Shown here one piece after another: positions 33,159 to 42,075 of a stretch of 64,000 nucleotides of DNA; within the stretch, counting starts at the first letter, position 1; each line of letters starts with the position of its first letter. This DNA comes from Rhodoplanes serenus. Lineage in GTDB: Bacteria > Pseudomonadota > Alphaproteobacteria > Rhizobiales > Xanthobacteraceae. The notes under the pieces were generated by a model. It ran no database searches. It was not told the DNA's origin and was given only the letters and a program-made list of their open reading frames with translations. The stretch is taken from the NCBI GenBank assembly GCA_945893145.1, contig CAMDDZ010000010.1, forward strand, positions 25,727 through 89,726, given 5' to 3'. A program made the translations under genes and the position numbers.

Positions 33159-33611
33159 ATGCAATTCGAGTTTCGCAACAACAGGGATGTTTGGGCCGGC
33201 GCAATGCTGATTGCGACCGGCGCGGTCGCGATTTTTATGGCGCGCAACTACGCCATGGGCACCACGCTGCGCATGGGACCGGGCTATTTCCCGACCGTGC
33301 TCGGCGGACTGCTGATTGTGGCCGGCCTCTATCTCGCCGTCATGGGGCTGCGCCGCAACGAGAAGATTGGGGGCAGCTGGTCGCTGCGCGCGCTCATCAT
33401 CCTGCCGCTATCGCTCGTGCTGTTCGGCCTTCTGATGGAGCACGCCGGCTTCATTCCGGCACTCCTGGTGCTGACGTTCGGCTCGACGATCGCCACCACC
33501 GAATCTCGTCCGCTCGAAGCAATGCTGCTATCGGTCGGGCTGACCGCATTCTGCGTCGCGTTGTTCATCTACGGACTTGGCCTGCCCTACCCGCTGCTGG
33601 CGAGTTGGTGA
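33159..33611 (+). CDS. tctB: Tripartite tricarboxylate transporter small membrane subunit TctB
   Basis: This 150-residue protein has four predicted membrane spans, the TctB size and layout: WAGAMLIATGAVAIFMA, the conserved YAMGTTLRMGPGYFPTVLGG, then ALIILPLSLVLFGLLM and a C-terminal pair. The ATG at 33159 (MQFEFRNN) is preferred over one at 33129 that lies inside the extragenic repeat. It is separated from tctC by the repeat and from tctA by 4 bp. Confidence 0.88.
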   Translation: MQFEFRNNRDVWAGAMLIATGAVAIFMARNYAMGTTLRMGPGYFPTVLGGLLIVAGLYLAVMGLRRNEKIGGSWSLRALIILPLSLVLFGLLMEHAGFIPALLVLTFGSTIATTESRPLEAMLLSVGLTAFCVALFIYGLGLPYPLLASW

Positions 33612-33615
33612 GTCC

Positions 33616-35112
33616 ATGGAGCTGTTCAACAACCTGATCTTCGGCTTCGCAGTCGCGCTGTCCTGGCAGAACCTGCTCTATTGCATGATCGGCGTGTCGG
33701 TCGGCACGCTGATTGGCGTGCTGCCCGGCATCGGCCCGCTCGCCACCATCGCGATGCTGCTGCCGATCACCTTCAACGTTGCCCCGGTCGGCGCGCTGAT
33801 CATGCTGGCCGGCATCTATTACGGCGCACAGTATGGCGGGTCGACCACCGCGATCCTGGTGAACCTGCCGGGCGAAACCTCGGCGGTGGTGACTTGCATC
33901 GACGGTTACCAGATGGCGCGCCAAGGCCGCGCCGGGCCCGCACTCGCCATCGCGGCCATCGGCTCATTCTTTGCCGGCACCGTCGGCACCCTGCTGATCG
34001 CGGTTGCGGGTCCGCCGCTCGCCGAACTGGCGTTGAAATTCGGCGCGCCGGAATATTTTTCGTTGATGCTGATGGGCCTCGTCGCCGCCGCCGTACTGGC
34101 GCAAGGCGACATGATCAAGTCGCTCGCCATGGTGGCGATGGGATTGCTGCTCGGCATTGTCGGCACCGATGTCAACACCGGCGTGCAGCGGTTCTCCTTC
34201 GGTATCACGGAACTCTCGGACGGTATCGGCTTCATCGTGGTGGCAGTCGGGGTGTTCGCGGTCGGCGAGATCGTCGCCAATCTGGGCGATCCAGAGGAGC
34301 GCCGCGTGTTCACCGAGAAGGTGAACAATCTGATGCCGAGTTGGAACGATCTCAAGCAATCGATCATGCCGATCATTCGCGGCACCGCGATCGGCTCGTT
34401 CTTCGGCGTGCTGCCCGGCACCGGCCCGGCCATTGCGTCGTTCGCCTCCTACATGGTCGAGAAGAAGGTCGCCAAAGACCCGTCGCGGTTCGGCAAAGGC
34501 GCGATCGAGGGCGTGGCCGGCCCGGAATCGGCCAACAACGCCGACGCGCAATGCAAGTTCATCCCGATGCTGACGCTTGGCCTGCCGGCGTCAGGCGTCA
34601 TGGCGCTGATGCTCGGCGCGCTCACCATCCAGGGTATCCAGCCTGGCCCGGACGTGATGACCACGCGCCCCGAATTATTCTGGGGCCTGATCGCCAGCAT
34701 GTGGATCGGCAACGCGCTGCTGGTCGTCCTCAACCTGCCAATGATCGGCATTTGGGTGAAGCTGCTGAAGGTGCCCTATCGCCTGTTGTTCCCCGCCATC
34801 ATGGCGTTCTCGGCGGTCGGCATTTACAGCGTGAACACGTCCTCGTTCGAGATTTATCTGACCGCTCTCTTTGGCGTGATCGGCTTCATCTGGATCAAGC
34901 TCGGCTGCAGCCCGGCGCCGATGCTGCTCGGCTTCGTGCTCGGTCCCATGATGGAGGAGCACCTGCGCCGCGCCATGCTGATGTCGAAGGGCGACCCGTC
35001 GGTGTTCGTAACGCGGCCGATCAGCCTCGGCTTCATGATCGTGACCGCGCTGATTCTCGTGGTGATGATCGCTCCGGCGGTCCGCCGCCGCCGGGTCGAT
35101 ATTGCGGGCTGA
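33616..35112 (+). CDS. tctA: Tripartite tricarboxylate transporter large membrane subunit TctA
   Basis: This 498-residue carrier has about twelve hydrophobic segments. The family hallmarks are GVLPGIGPLATIAMLLPIT near 33-51, YYGAQYGGSTTAILVNLPGE near 69-88, and the repeat-related GVLPGTGPAIASFASY near 260. The ATG at 33616 (MELFNNLIFG) begins right after the TctB stop. Together with TctB and the binding protein at 32004 it forms a complete ion-driven carboxylate importer. Four other Bug proteins in this window lack their own membrane subunits and may share this one. Confidence 0.94.
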   Translation: MELFNNLIFGFAVALSWQNLLYCMIGVSVGTLIGVLPGIGPLATIAMLLPITFNVAPVGALIMLAGIYYGAQYGGSTTAILVNLPGETSAVVTCIDGYQMARQGRAGPALAIAAIGSFFAGTVGTLLIAVAGPPLAELALKFGAPEYFSLMLMGLVAAAVLAQGDMIKSLAMVAMGLLLGIVGTDVNTGVQRFSFGITELSDGIGFIVVAVGVFAVGEIVANLGDPEERRVFTEKVNNLMPSWNDLKQSIMPIIRGTAIGSFFGVLPGTGPAIASFASYMVEKKVAKDPSRFGKGAIEGVAGPESANNADAQCKFIPMLTLGLPASGVMALMLGALTIQGIQPGPDVMTTRPELFWGLIASMWIGNALLVVLNLPMIGIWVKLLKVPYRLLFPAIMAFSAVGIYSVNTSSFEIYLTALFGVIGFIWIKLGCSPAPMLLGFVLGPMMEEHLRRAMLMSKGDPSVFVTRPISLGFMIVTALILVVMIAPAVRRRRVDIAG

Positions 35113-35259
35113 CACCCTTAGGGCGGCCTGGAACTCGAAAAACACCCCGACTTTTGGCTCGCTATCAACAGTCCGGACGCGCTTCAGTCTTCAAATTGGC
35201 AACCAATTGGCCTAGGTAATAGAAGGTCTGACGACGATGTGTCCGGGATAGGAACCAAC

Positions 35260-36567
35260 GTGGACGACCGAACCTCAAAGCCTGCGAAACGCGCCCTGGG
35301 CGCCCTCGTCAACGAGGGCAAGACCAAGAAAATCCATCAGCTTTCCGGCCAGCCCGGCATGGTGGCGGTGCTCGCCAAGGACGACATCACGGCAGGCGAT
35401 GGCGCCAAGCACGACATCATCCCGGACAAGGGCCGGCTCGCGACGGCGACCACCTGCAACGTTTTCCGCCTGTTGAAGGCCTGCGGGTTGCCGGTCGCGT
35501 TCGAGGAGCAGGACAGCCCGACATCATTCATCGCCCCGCAATGCACGATGCTGCCCTACGAGGTGGTGGTACGGCGCGAGGCGCACGGCTCGGCGCTCAA
35601 GCGCAGCCCGCATTTCAGCAAGGGGCAATTGTTCCCAAAGCTCCTGGTCGAGTTCTATCTCAAGACCAAGGACAAGAACTGGAACGGCAAGCCACTGGTC
35701 GCCGACGACCCGCTGATGGCCTACGAGGACGGCGGCAAAGAGATCAAACTGTTCAATCCGGCCAAGCCAATTCTCGGCTCGGAGCCGTTTCTGGTGCTGC
35801 CAACCGGCGAGGTGTTTTCGCACCCGGATGAATACAAGTTCTTCCCCGAGATGCGGCGCGTCGCGAAGTACGCGTTCCTGGTACTGGAGAAGGCTTGGCA
35901 ACTCGAAGGCCGCACGTTGGTCGACTACAAGGTCGAATTCGGCTTCGACAGCAAAAACCGTCTTCTGCTCGCCGACGTGATCGACAACGATTCCTGGCGG
36001 GTACTGGAAAACGGCTCCTACATCGACAAGCAGGTCTATCGCGACGGCGGCACGCTCGACACCGTGAGCGAGAAGTACCGGCACGTCGCCGAGATCACAA
36101 GCCGCTTCCGGCTGCCGCGGCAGCGCATCATCCTGTGGCGCGGTTCGGAGACCGACAACACCGAGCCGTTCAGCAAGGCGCTTGGCAGCATGGCCGACCT
36201 GATGACGGTCGTGACCTGCTCGATCCACAAGGAGCCGATCGCCGGCGCGGCGACCCTGCACAAGCTCGCGCAGGAGGTGCCCGACACTCTCGTGATCGCC
36301 TATATCGGGCGCTCGAACGGCGCCGGGCCGGTGCTGTCGGCGATGTCCACCGTCCCGGTCATCACGGTGCCGGCCAGCGCCAAGGATTTTCCCGAGGACG
36401 TCTGGTCGTCGCTGCGCGCACCCAGCAAGGTGCCGGTCATGACGGTACTGGAGCCGTCGAACGCGGTGCTGGCGGCGCTGCAGATTCTGTCGGCGCGCAA
36501 TCCGCGTCTCTACGCGCATCTGCGCGAGGAGATCGAGGCGCGCACCGTCAACACGTTGATGGTGTGA
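35260..36567 (+). CDS. SAICAR synthetase-AIR carboxylase fusion (PAICS-like PurC-PurE)
   Basis: The product is about 435 residues with two purine-synthesis domains in one chain. Residues about 15-260 are PurC/SAICAR synthetase (NEGKTKKIHQL, FIAPQCTMLPYEVVVRREAHG, LADVIDNDSWRVL). Residues about 275-430 are a PurE-type AIR carboxylase (GSETDNTEPFSKALGSM, CSIHKEP, YIGRSNGAGPVLSAMS, DVWSSLRAPS). The domain order and several blocks resemble animal PAICS more than the separate bacterial PurC and PurE. I chose the GTG at 35260 because AGGAA lies five bases upstream; a GTG at 35239 would add seven residues. It follows tctA by 147 bp and is not part of a purine cluster. Confidence 0.83.
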   Translation: MDDRTSKPAKRALGALVNEGKTKKIHQLSGQPGMVAVLAKDDITAGDGAKHDIIPDKGRLATATTCNVFRLLKACGLPVAFEEQDSPTSFIAPQCTMLPYEVVVRREAHGSALKRSPHFSKGQLFPKLLVEFYLKTKDKNWNGKPLVADDPLMAYEDGGKEIKLFNPAKPILGSEPFLVLPTGEVFSHPDEYKFFPEMRRVAKYAFLVLEKAWQLEGRTLVDYKVEFGFDSKNRLLLADVIDNDSWRVLENGSYIDKQVYRDGGTLDTVSEKYRHVAEITSRFRLPRQRIILWRGSETDNTEPFSKALGSMADLMTVVTCSIHKEPIAGAATLHKLAQEVPDTLVIAYIGRSNGAGPVLSAMSTVPVITVPASAKDFPEDVWSSLRAPSKVPVMTVLEPSNAVLAALQILSARNPRLYAHLREEIEARTVNTLMV

Positions 36568-36573
36568 CCTCGG

Positions 36574-37530
36574 TTACTTGGCCTTCTGCTGCGTCGCCGG
36601 GAACGGCATCGCCAGCGCTTCCTTCAGGCGCTCCGGATCGACCTTCACGGTAATGCCCGCGCGCTCCTGCTCGAGCAGCATCACGACGCGCGAGTCGCGG
36701 CTGCCCCAGCCGCGATTGAGCGCCTCGGTCATCTCCGCATAGGCCAGTTCGCAGATGCGCATCGGCAGCCCAAGCTCGCGACCGAGCGCGGTGGCGAGGC
36801 CGACGTCCTTGTGGGCGAGCTTCAGCGCGAAGTCGGCCGGATCGTACTTGCCGGGCAGCCACTGATTGATCAGCGCATCGAACGTGTAGCGCCGCCCGGC
36901 TGCGCCCTGGCGCACTGCTTCCCACAGCGCCAGCGGCTCGACGCCGGCCTTCACGCCCATCGCGAAGGTTTCCGCCAGCGCGCAGACGATGGCGTAGCCC
37001 GACATGTTGTGCACGAGCTTCGCGACCGTCGCAGATCCAATCGGCCCGATATAGCGCGCCTGGTCGCCGATGGCGTCGAGCGCCGCCTTGTGCTGCTCGA
37101 ACACGGCCCTCTCACCGCCAACCCAGATCGCGAGCTTGCGGCTCGCCGCGCCCTGCGGGCCGCCCGACACCGGCGCGTCAAGCATATGCGCGCCCTTCTG
37201 GGCGGCGAAGGCCGCGGAGAGCTTCTTCACCATGCTGGGCGCGTTGGTGGAAAGGTCGAACCACGCCGCGCCCGTTTTCATTCCCGCGAGCAGGCCATCG
37301 GGCGCGAGCGCCACCTTCTCGACATCGGTCGGCTCCGGCAGCGACGTGAAGATCACGCCGGCCTGCTGCGCCAGCGCCTTCGGCGAGTCGGCCCAGACGG
37401 CGCCGGCGGCCAGATGCGGCGCCGCGGCCTCGCGGCGCAGATCGTTGACCACGATATCGAAGCCGCCCTTTTGCAAATTTGCCGCCATGCGGGAGCCCAT
37501 CATTCCAAGCCCAACAAAACCGACCAGCAC
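36574..37530 (-). CDS. NAD(P)-dependent 3-hydroxyisobutyrate dehydrogenase-family oxidoreductase
   Basis: This is a 318-residue beta-hydroxyacid dehydrogenase. The nucleotide loop GFVGLGMMGSRMAANL is at the N terminus, the substrate loop DAPVSGGPQGAA is near 115, and the catalytic Lys lies in GSATVAKLVHNMSGY near 165. I chose the GTG at 37530 because AGGGAGG lies five bases before it; a TTG fifteen bases further up is possible. The family oxidises 3-hydroxyisobutyrate, tartronate semialdehyde or related acids. It ends 6 bp from the convergent PAICS-like gene and is divergent from the CoA-transferase. Confidence 0.88.
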   Translation of the reverse strand: MLVGFVGLGMMGSRMAANLQKGGFDIVVNDLRREAAAPHLAAGAVWADSPKALAQQAGVIFTSLPEPTDVEKVALAPDGLLAGMKTGAAWFDLSTNAPSMVKKLSAAFAAQKGAHMLDAPVSGGPQGAASRKLAIWVGGERAVFEQHKAALDAIGDQARYIGPIGSATVAKLVHNMSGYAIVCALAETFAMGVKAGVEPLALWEAVRQGAAGRRYTFDALINQWLPGKYDPADFALKLAHKDVGLATALGRELGLPMRICELAYAEMTEALNRGWGSRDSRVVMLLEQERAGITVKVDPERLKEALAMPFPATQQKAK

Positions 37531-37562
37531 CGAAGCCTCCCTCAATTGTCACTGTGGGGCCG

Positions 37563-37592
37563 ATTGTGCGCCCGGTGGCCGCCGGTCACAAT
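37563..37592. promoter_or_regulatory. Dyad ATTGTG-N18-CACAAT in a divergent promoter region
   Basis: The 110-bp gap between the divergent dehydrogenase and CoA-transferase genes contains ATTGTG and CACAAT half-sites 18 bp apart, plus another ATTGTCAC at 37545. They could be regulator half-sites. The evidence is positional only. Confidence 0.3.
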
Positions 37593-37640
37593 GCGCCCGC
37601 AGCCGGTCGCGCCGGCCAAGAATTCACCAAGGAGCTGACG

Positions 37641-38804
37641 ATGCGTCCGTTCGAAGGCATCAGGGTCATCGACGTCACCCACGTTCTGGCGGGCCCATTC
37701 GCGGCCTATCAGTTGGGCGTGCTCGGCGCCGACGTCATCAAGGTCGAGGACCCGAACGATCCGGACCAGAGCCGTGTGGCCGGCACCGACAAGGCACTCA
37801 ACAAGAAGCAGATGGGCACCGGATTCCTGACGCAAGCCTCCAACAAGCGCTCGATCGCGCTCGACCTCAAGCAGGAGAAAGACCGCGAAATCCTGAAAAA
37901 GCTCGTCGCCACCGCTGACGTGTTCGTCGAGAACTACCGCCCCGGCGCCTTCGATGCGCTCGGTCTTGGCTACGACGACCTGTCGAAGATCAATCCAAAA
38001 CTGATCTACGCCTCGTTCTCGGCGTTCGGCAGCAAGGGGCCGCGCGGCACCCAGACCGCCTACGACCACGTCATCCAGGCCACCTCCGGCATCATGGCGA
38101 TGACCGGCACCAAGGACGTGCATCCGGTGAAGGTCGGCGCGCCCGCGGTCGACTACGCCACCGGCATGACCGGCGCGTTTGCGCTTGCCTCCGCGCTCTA
38201 TCAGCGCGAGAAGACCGGCAAGGGCCAGCGTATCGACATGGCGATGCTCGACGTCGCGATGATCCTGATGAGCTCGCACATCACCGGCTACCTGCGCAAC
38301 GGCGTACATCCCAAGCCCCACGGCAACCGCCATCCGCACGCCACCAACGGCGCGTTCCAGACCAAGGACGGCGTCGTGATGCTCGGCGCCAGCAACCTCC
38401 GCCAGCAGGCGCGGCTCTGGAAGCTGCTCGGCCGCCCCGAGATGGTGAAGAAGACCAATGACGAGCGCGACGCCGATCACGCTCGCGAAATCGCGGTGCT
38501 CGAAGAAATCATGAGGACGCGCACCGGCGACGAGTGGGAGAAATTCCTGCAACAGAACCACGTCCCGGCCTGCCGGGTGCGGACGATGGGCGAGGCGCTG
38601 GCCGATCCGCAGATCCAAAGCCGCGGCATCATCCACCGCCACGAAAAGGGCCATGGCGTCGAGGGCGGCTTCAGCGTGCCTCTCGCAGCCTTCACGTTCG
38701 CCCATGGTGGCCCGCGGATCGATGCCCCGCCGCCCATGCCCGGGCAGCACAACGAGGAAATCTTGGCTGAGCTTGGCTACGGCCAGCGCAAGGTCGGGAC
38801 TTAA
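37641..38804 (+). CDS. CaiB/BaiF-family (class III) CoA-transferase
   Basis: This 387-residue enzyme moves CoA between carboxylic acids. It begins MRPFEGIRVIDVTHVLAGPF after a perfect AAGGAG site, and the catalytic Asp is Asp171 in APAVDYATGMTGAF. The family's YEGENYRPGAFDALG-type segment is present as VENYRPGAFDALGLGY. It probably activates a carboxylate for further breakdown. The gene stands alone, followed by a probable intrinsic terminator, and is divergent from the beta-hydroxyacid dehydrogenase. Confidence 0.9.
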   Translation: MRPFEGIRVIDVTHVLAGPFAAYQLGVLGADVIKVEDPNDPDQSRVAGTDKALNKKQMGTGFLTQASNKRSIALDLKQEKDREILKKLVATADVFVENYRPGAFDALGLGYDDLSKINPKLIYASFSAFGSKGPRGTQTAYDHVIQATSGIMAMTGTKDVHPVKVGAPAVDYATGMTGAFALASALYQREKTGKGQRIDMAMLDVAMILMSSHITGYLRNGVHPKPHGNRHPHATNGAFQTKDGVVMLGASNLRQQARLWKLLGRPEMVKKTNDERDADHAREIAVLEEIMRTRTGDEWEKFLQQNHVPACRVRTMGEALADPQIQSRGIIHRHEKGHGVEGGFSVPLAAFTFAHGGPRIDAPPPMPGQHNEEILAELGYGQRKVGT

Positions 38805-38836
38805 CGACTTCAACGAGCTGACCTTCGCTGAATCGG

Positions 38837-38868
38837 CTGCGGACGACGCCGCAGGCCGTCTGCTTTTT
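38837..38868 (+). terminator. Probable intrinsic terminator after the CoA-transferase gene
   Basis: GCGGAC at 38839-38844 pairs with GTCTGC at 38858-38863, with one G-T pair, directly before five T (38864-38868). A competing perfect stem CTGCGG/CCGCAG (38837-38842, 38849-38854) overlaps it. It separates the CoA-transferase from the serpin gene. Confidence 0.5.
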
Positions 38869-38936
38869 GCCGCAAAGCGAACATCTGCTGTCACACCAAT
38901 TGTTATTTCGCTGTTTTGAATCGATTGAGGGAAATA

Positions 38937-40286
38937 ATGGCTTGGCGCTCGCGGACTAAAGTCGCAGCCTGTCTCGCGGTTGCATGTGCTGCTTCGGCTT
39001 TGCTGGCGCCGCAGGCGCGGGCGCAACAAGACGAACGCGCTGTTGCTGCGGCTTCCAACGCCTCCGGCCAAGACCTGTTCAGGCAGTTCGCAGCGAAGCC
39101 AGGCAACATCATATTCTCGCCCTACTCGATCAGCACCGCCATGGCGATGGCGCTGTCGGGCGCGCGCGGTGACACCGAGAAGGAAATGCTTGGCGCGCTT
39201 CGGCACAGCCTTGGCCGCGAGCAGATCGATGCCGCAAACGGCGGAATTGCTGCGATCCTCAACGGCTACGACAAGAGCGCGATCGTGCCTGAATGTCCTC
39301 CCGGCACGACACTGAAGGGCAACCGCTGTGAATGCCCGCCTGGCTCGACCGGGCGGTGCTTCGCAAGTGCGGCCACGAGGCCGCCATCGGCGAAGCTCCT
39401 GACCGCCAACGCGCTCATGCTCACCAAATACGGCGACCAAGTCTCGAAGGAATACGCGGCGCTCCTCAAGAATCGGTACAACGCCGAGGTGTTCGACAAC
39501 GCAACTCTTGCCACCATCAACGGCTGGGTCAGCCGCAAGACCGAAGGCAAGATCGACAAGATCCTCGAGCAGCTCGATCCGCGCTCCGCCGGCGTGCTGT
39601 TGAACGCGGTCTATTTCAAGTCGCGGTGGGCCGCCCCCTTTCTGGCGCGGGTAACCCGCGACGAGAGCTTCAGCCTGTCGCAGACACAGCGCGTGCGGCT
39701 GCCGACGATGCAGCAAACGGGTTCGTTCGCGGTGACCGCGCGTCAAGGCTATCGCGCGCTGCGGATGCCCTACGAAGTCGCCAACCTCGCCATGGTGATC
39801 GTGCTGCCGAACGAGGTTGACGGGTTGGCCAGCGTGAGCGCACGCATTGACGCCAAAGAGCTATCCGAAGTCTTCACCGCGCTGCGTGGCCCCACGAAGC
39901 TCGTTACGCTGTCGCTGCCGCGCTTCAAGACCGAATATCAGGCGAGCCTCATCCCCGCGTTCCAGCAGGCCGGGTTGAAGCTTGCGTTCGACCAAGAGCG
40001 TGCCGATTTCAGCGGCATCACCGGCAAGCCAGTGCCGCCGGTGCTGCTCTACATCAGCCAGATTGCACACCGTGCGCTGATCGAGGTGACCGAGGATGGC
40101 ACCGAAGCGGCGGCCGCCACCGCCATCGAGTTCGCGGTGACGGCGGCGGCCCCGGCGCAGCGGCCCAATCCAGAATTGTTCAACGTCGATCGCCCATTCC
40201 AGTTTTACATCGTCGAGGACACAACGGGCGCCATTCTGTTTGCGGGACGCATCACCGATCCGCGCCAGGCCACAGCGAGGCGCTGA
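38937..40286 (+). CDS. Exported serpin-family protein with a four-cysteine insertion
   Basis: The 449-residue protein has a Sec signal (to about residue 30, PQARAQ) and a full serpin fold: NIIFSPYSISTAMAMALSGA at 57-76, LLNAVYFKSRWAAPF near 221, and HRALIEVTEDGTEAAAAT at 378-395. The hinge EDGTEAAAAT fits the inhibitory consensus, predicting P1 at Thr402 and P1' at Ala403, so a protease cleaving after small residues is a likely target. Residues 119-141 form an inserted loop with Cys120, Cys131, Cys133 and Cys141 (CPPGTTLKGNRCECPPG), absent from ordinary serpins. The ATG at 38937 follows a GAGG site. It probably acts in the periplasm or outside the cell. Confidence 0.92.
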   Translation: MAWRSRTKVAACLAVACAASALLAPQARAQQDERAVAAASNASGQDLFRQFAAKPGNIIFSPYSISTAMAMALSGARGDTEKEMLGALRHSLGREQIDAANGGIAAILNGYDKSAIVPECPPGTTLKGNRCECPPGSTGRCFASAATRPPSAKLLTANALMLTKYGDQVSKEYAALLKNRYNAEVFDNATLATINGWVSRKTEGKIDKILEQLDPRSAGVLLNAVYFKSRWAAPFLARVTRDESFSLSQTQRVRLPTMQQTGSFAVTARQGYRALRMPYEVANLAMVIVLPNEVDGLASVSARIDAKELSEVFTALRGPTKLVTLSLPRFKTEYQASLIPAFQQAGLKLAFDQERADFSGITGKPVPPVLLYISQIAHRALIEVTEDGTEAAAATAIEFAVTAAAPAQRPNPELFNVDRPFQFYIVEDTTGAILFAGRITDPRQATARR

Positions 40287-40298
40287 TCGGCGCGGCAT

Positions 40299-41543
40299 TC
40301 ATTCAGCCCGGGCATCGTCCATCTCCCAGAGCGAAGCGCGCCAGCGCCACGCGATCACGATCGTGAACGCAAGACCGATCACGGCGTAGAGCATCACGGT
40401 CGGCGGCAGGCCGATGGTGCCGATCAGTCCACCGGCGCTCAAAAGCCCGATCGGCAGGCTGTAGATCGCGAGCATCCGCACGCCCATGGCGCGCCCGCGA
40501 TAGCGCTGGCCCGAAGCCTGCAACAGCAGCACGGTGTGGCACACCATGGTGAGACTCTGGGTGATGCCGGCCAGCATCAGCGTCACGATGCCACCCAGCA
40601 GCGTGCTCATTTGCGCGAAGACCAGCAGAATGCAAAACCAGATCATGGCGGAGACAATCATCACGCGCGGCAGATGCAGGCGCGCGCCGACGCGGCTGAG
40701 GATGATGGCGCCGATCAAAGCGCCAAACGCCAGGCTTGCGACCAGATAGCCAAGGCCGGTTTGATCGACGCCATAGACGTCCTTGGCCACATACGGCAGC
40801 AGACCGTTGGTGACCGGAAATGCCGTGAGATTGAACAGAAATGCGTACCACACGATCGCCAGCAGCCGCGGCGTGTTCCAGACGTAGATGATCCCCTCGC
40901 GCAGGTCGCGCCACGGTGATGAAATCCCCTCCTGGCTGGAACGCGGGGCGACGTCGCTCGAGGTCGGGCCGGCAAACCAGGTGAGCACCGCGCTCAGCAT
41001 GTAGAACACCACGATGGCGACGTAGGCTTTGCCGACGCCAAACTGGGCAAACAGGCCCGCTCCGGTGAGCGCGCCGGCGATGCGCGCAATGTCGCCCGTG
41101 GTGCGCGACACACTCATGGCCGCGGTGAGGAGTTGTGGCGGCATCAGGTCGGCGATCACCGCGCCGCGCATGCCCATGTCCGACGGCCGCACCAAGCCCG
41201 TGAAGGCGGCGAGCACGCAGACCAGCACAGGGCTCAGCAGGCCCGCGAAAGCGAGAGCCATCATGGTGGCCGCAACCGCCGCGTACATCACCCGCATCCC
41301 GGCCAGCAGGTTGCGGTGCCCGATCCGGTCGCTCATCACACCGAGCAAAGGCGCGATCAGCGTGCCGATGTAGAGCATGGCGCCGAACACGGTCAGCAGC
41401 ACGACCGAGTTGGTCTCGACCAGCACGTACCAGCCGAGGATCAGCGTCTCCATCTCGAACGCCCATGAGGTCAGCAAATCCGCCGGCCACTGGAAGCGGA
41501 AGCTGCGGATCCGGAAGGGCGCGAGCAGGAACAGGCGTGCCAT
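40299..41543 (-). CDS. MFS transporter
   Basis: This 414-residue carrier has about twelve hydrophobic spans. The cytoplasmic loop 2-3 motif appears as GVMSDRIGHRNLLAGMRV near 70-87, and a longer central loop lies around 205-225 (SSQEGISSPWRDLREG). This resembles the enterobactin-exporter/MFS_3 class (DHA-like). The ATG at 41543 (MARLFLLAPF) is preferred; a TTG three codons upstream is possible. It converges on the serpin gene with 12 bp between stops. The cargo is unknown. Confidence 0.85.
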   Translation of the reverse strand: MARLFLLAPFRIRSFRFQWPADLLTSWAFEMETLILGWYVLVETNSVVLLTVFGAMLYIGTLIAPLLGVMSDRIGHRNLLAGMRVMYAAVAATMMALAFAGLLSPVLVCVLAAFTGLVRPSDMGMRGAVIADLMPPQLLTAAMSVSRTTGDIARIAGALTGAGLFAQFGVGKAYVAIVVFYMLSAVLTWFAGPTSSDVAPRSSQEGISSPWRDLREGIIYVWNTPRLLAIVWYAFLFNLTAFPVTNGLLPYVAKDVYGVDQTGLGYLVASLAFGALIGAIILSRVGARLHLPRVMIVSAMIWFCILLVFAQMSTLLGGIVTLMLAGITQSLTMVCHTVLLLQASGQRYRGRAMGVRMLAIYSLPIGLLSAGGLIGTIGLPPTVMLYAVIGLAFTIVIAWRWRASLWEMDDARAE

Positions 41544-41686
41544 GTCGCTCAAAGCTCGGGGCGCGGCGGCCCTGTTCTGGCGGGGTCAAACCATCCGACA
41601 CCTGACCCCGCAAAACAATGCTGTTGCCGGGCCGGGCAGCCATACCTTAAGTTTTTGCCCTGCAACAACGAAACGGAGCACGCGTC

Positions 41687-42073
41687 ATGGCCAAATACAC
41701 CTGGGACCACATCCACCTTCGCACCAAAGACCCCGAGGCCATGGCGCAATGGTTCGAGAAGATGCTGGGCGCCGAGGTCGTCCGCACCATGCAGCAGGGC
41801 GCGCAGCGCATCGACCTCAAGCTCGGCGGGGCCAATATCTTCATTGCGCCGGTCAAGGACGGCGACGGCACCAACGTGCCGCCAGCGATCCCCTATCGCG
41901 GGCTCGATCATTTCGGCCTGTCGGTCACCGGCATCGACGCCATCGCGGCCGACCTGAAGGCCAAGGGCGTCGAGTTCACCCGCGAGCCGACCACGGTACG
42001 GCCGGGCACGCGGGTCTGCTTCATCAAGGCGCCCGAAGGCGTGTCGATCGAGCTGCTCGACCGCTCGGTGTAA
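41687..42073 (+). CDS. VOC-family protein (glyoxalase/dioxygenase fold)
   Basis: This 128-residue single-domain vicinal-oxygen-chelate protein has two beta-alpha-beta repeats. The first is WDHIHLRTKDPEAMAQWFEK with metal-type His residues; the second is GLDHFGLSVTGIDAIAADLK, ending in GVSIELLD with the probable metal Glu. It could be a glyoxalase, an isomerase or a dioxygenase accessory. The ATG at 41687 is preceded by a weak site. It is two bases before msrB on the same strand, so they are probably co-transcribed. Confidence 0.85.
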   Translation: MAKYTWDHIHLRTKDPEAMAQWFEKMLGAEVVRTMQQGAQRIDLKLGGANIFIAPVKDGDGTNVPPAIPYRGLDHFGLSVTGIDAIAADLKAKGVEFTREPTTVRPGTRVCFIKAPEGVSIELLDRSV

Positions 42074-42075
42074 AA

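Noticed and set aside
37542..39746. A 734-codon open frame on the minus strand opposite the CoA-transferase and serpin genes
   Set aside because: The translation is low-complexity, rich in Arg, Ala, His and Gly, with no family motif, and it is antisense to two well-supported genes; typical of GC-rich DNA.
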